64,000 bases of DNA from positions 1 through 64,000 of the forward strand of contig NZ_MKUG01000001.1 in NCBI RefSeq assembly GCF_001897685.1, in the 5' to 3' direction. This document shows, in pieces, positions 63,799 through 64,000 of the stretch. The translations under genes and the position numbers were made by a program. How positions within the stretch are numbered: position 1 is the first letter of the stretch; each line of letters begins with the position of its first letter. Origin of the DNA: Thiobacillus sp. 65-1402. Its GTDB lineage: Bacteria; Pseudomonadota; Gammaproteobacteria; Burkholderiales; Thiobacillaceae. The notes below the pieces were generated by a model. The model was given only the letters and a program-made list of their open reading frames with translations. It was not told where the DNA came from and ran no database searches.

Positions 63799-64000
63799 GC
63801 CGCTGGAGACAAGCGTGGCGCTCGCGCCCGGCCATTCTGCGGTGGTGGAGGCCTGCGCCGGCAGCGGCAAGACCTGGCTCCTGGTGTCGCGCATGATCCG
63901 CCTGCTGCTGGCCGGGGCCGAACCCTCGGAACTGCTGGCGATCACCTTCACCCGCAAGGCGGCGCAGGAGATGACCGACCGGCTGCACGCCTGGCTGCGG
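63791..64000 (+). CDS. addA: AddA-like UvrD-family helicase-nuclease (C-terminus off the right edge)
   Basis: The first 70 codons are visible. Walker A EACAGSGKTWLLVSRMIRLL and the helicase motif AITFTRKAAQEMTDRL mark a UvrD/AddA-type ATPase. The ATG overlaps the addB stop by eight bases, so both subunits are made together. Confidence 0.88.
   Translation, partial: MSEPLETSVALAPGHSAVVEACAGSGKTWLLVSRMIRLLLAGAEPSELLAITFTRKAAQEMTDRLHAWLR

Overview
The window is about 64 kb of dense, GC-rich bacterial chromosome with ATG/GTG/TTG starts and many overlapping stop/start codons. I see no tRNA, rRNA, insertion sequence, prophage or CRISPR array. The gene families (cd1 nitrite reductase cluster with a DNR-type regulator, GlcDEF, class II ribonucleotide reductase, DsrE-like, rhodanese/MBL and ETHE1-like proteins, trxA-rho-rpmE order) suggest a denitrifying betaproteobacterium. 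A sulfur-oxidising autotroph such as a Thiobacillus relative is plausible, but this is inference from gene content and not proven.

Region by region. 1-6.5 kb: the 3'-truncated gene of a membrane sensor, then an RND efflux pump with two periplasmic adaptors. 6.8-11 kb: a c-di-GMP response regulator (REC-PAS-GGDEF-EAL) next to an HDOD-histidine kinase, probably its partner. 11.2-14 kb: a PBP7-type endopeptidase, an AEC permease and a tartronate-semialdehyde-reductase-like enzyme. 14.1-24.8 kb: the denitrification block dnr | nirI nirS nirC nirF nirDL nirG nirH nirJ nirN, with two FNR/DNR boxes. NirS is the enzyme, NirF/DL/G/H/J/N make and insert heme d1, and NirC is a small cytochrome. nirE is not in the window. 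25-30.6 kb: an aldehyde dehydrogenase with an arginase, a rhodanese-MBL protein, a glyoxalase-II-like enzyme, a thioredoxin-HEAT protein and rnk. 30.6-38.6 kb: a permease, a diheme cytochrome, a tightly packed minus-strand run (kinase, amidotransferase, MltB-like transglycosylase, zinc ribbon) and nrdJ. 38.7-45.8 kb: DsrE-like, patatin, GIY-YIG, EAL-HDOD, heme lipoprotein, DUF502, an unknown protein, GcvR-like and AI-2E genes.

45.9-54.9 kb is the most unusual locus. A divergent IclR regulator faces a gene train for a phosphoketolase/transketolase-like TPP enzyme, a four-carbon acid sugar kinase, the three glycolate oxidase subunits GlcD, GlcE and GlcF, and an ETHE1-like hydrolase. Two palindromes of the same design (TTTTCA-N5-TGAAAR) sit at the two divergent start codons and are good candidates for the IclR operators. 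I read this as a dedicated C2/C4 acid salvage pathway whose exact substrate is unknown.

54.9-64 kb: mobA, a glycosyltransferase, an M48 lipoprotein protease, rpmE, rho, trxA, a 7Fe ferredoxin, addB and the start of addA, which runs off the right edge. Three perfect GC-rich hairpins without U-tracts lie between co-directional genes at about 12.2, 18.6 and 49.0 kb, which suggests they tune expression inside operons.
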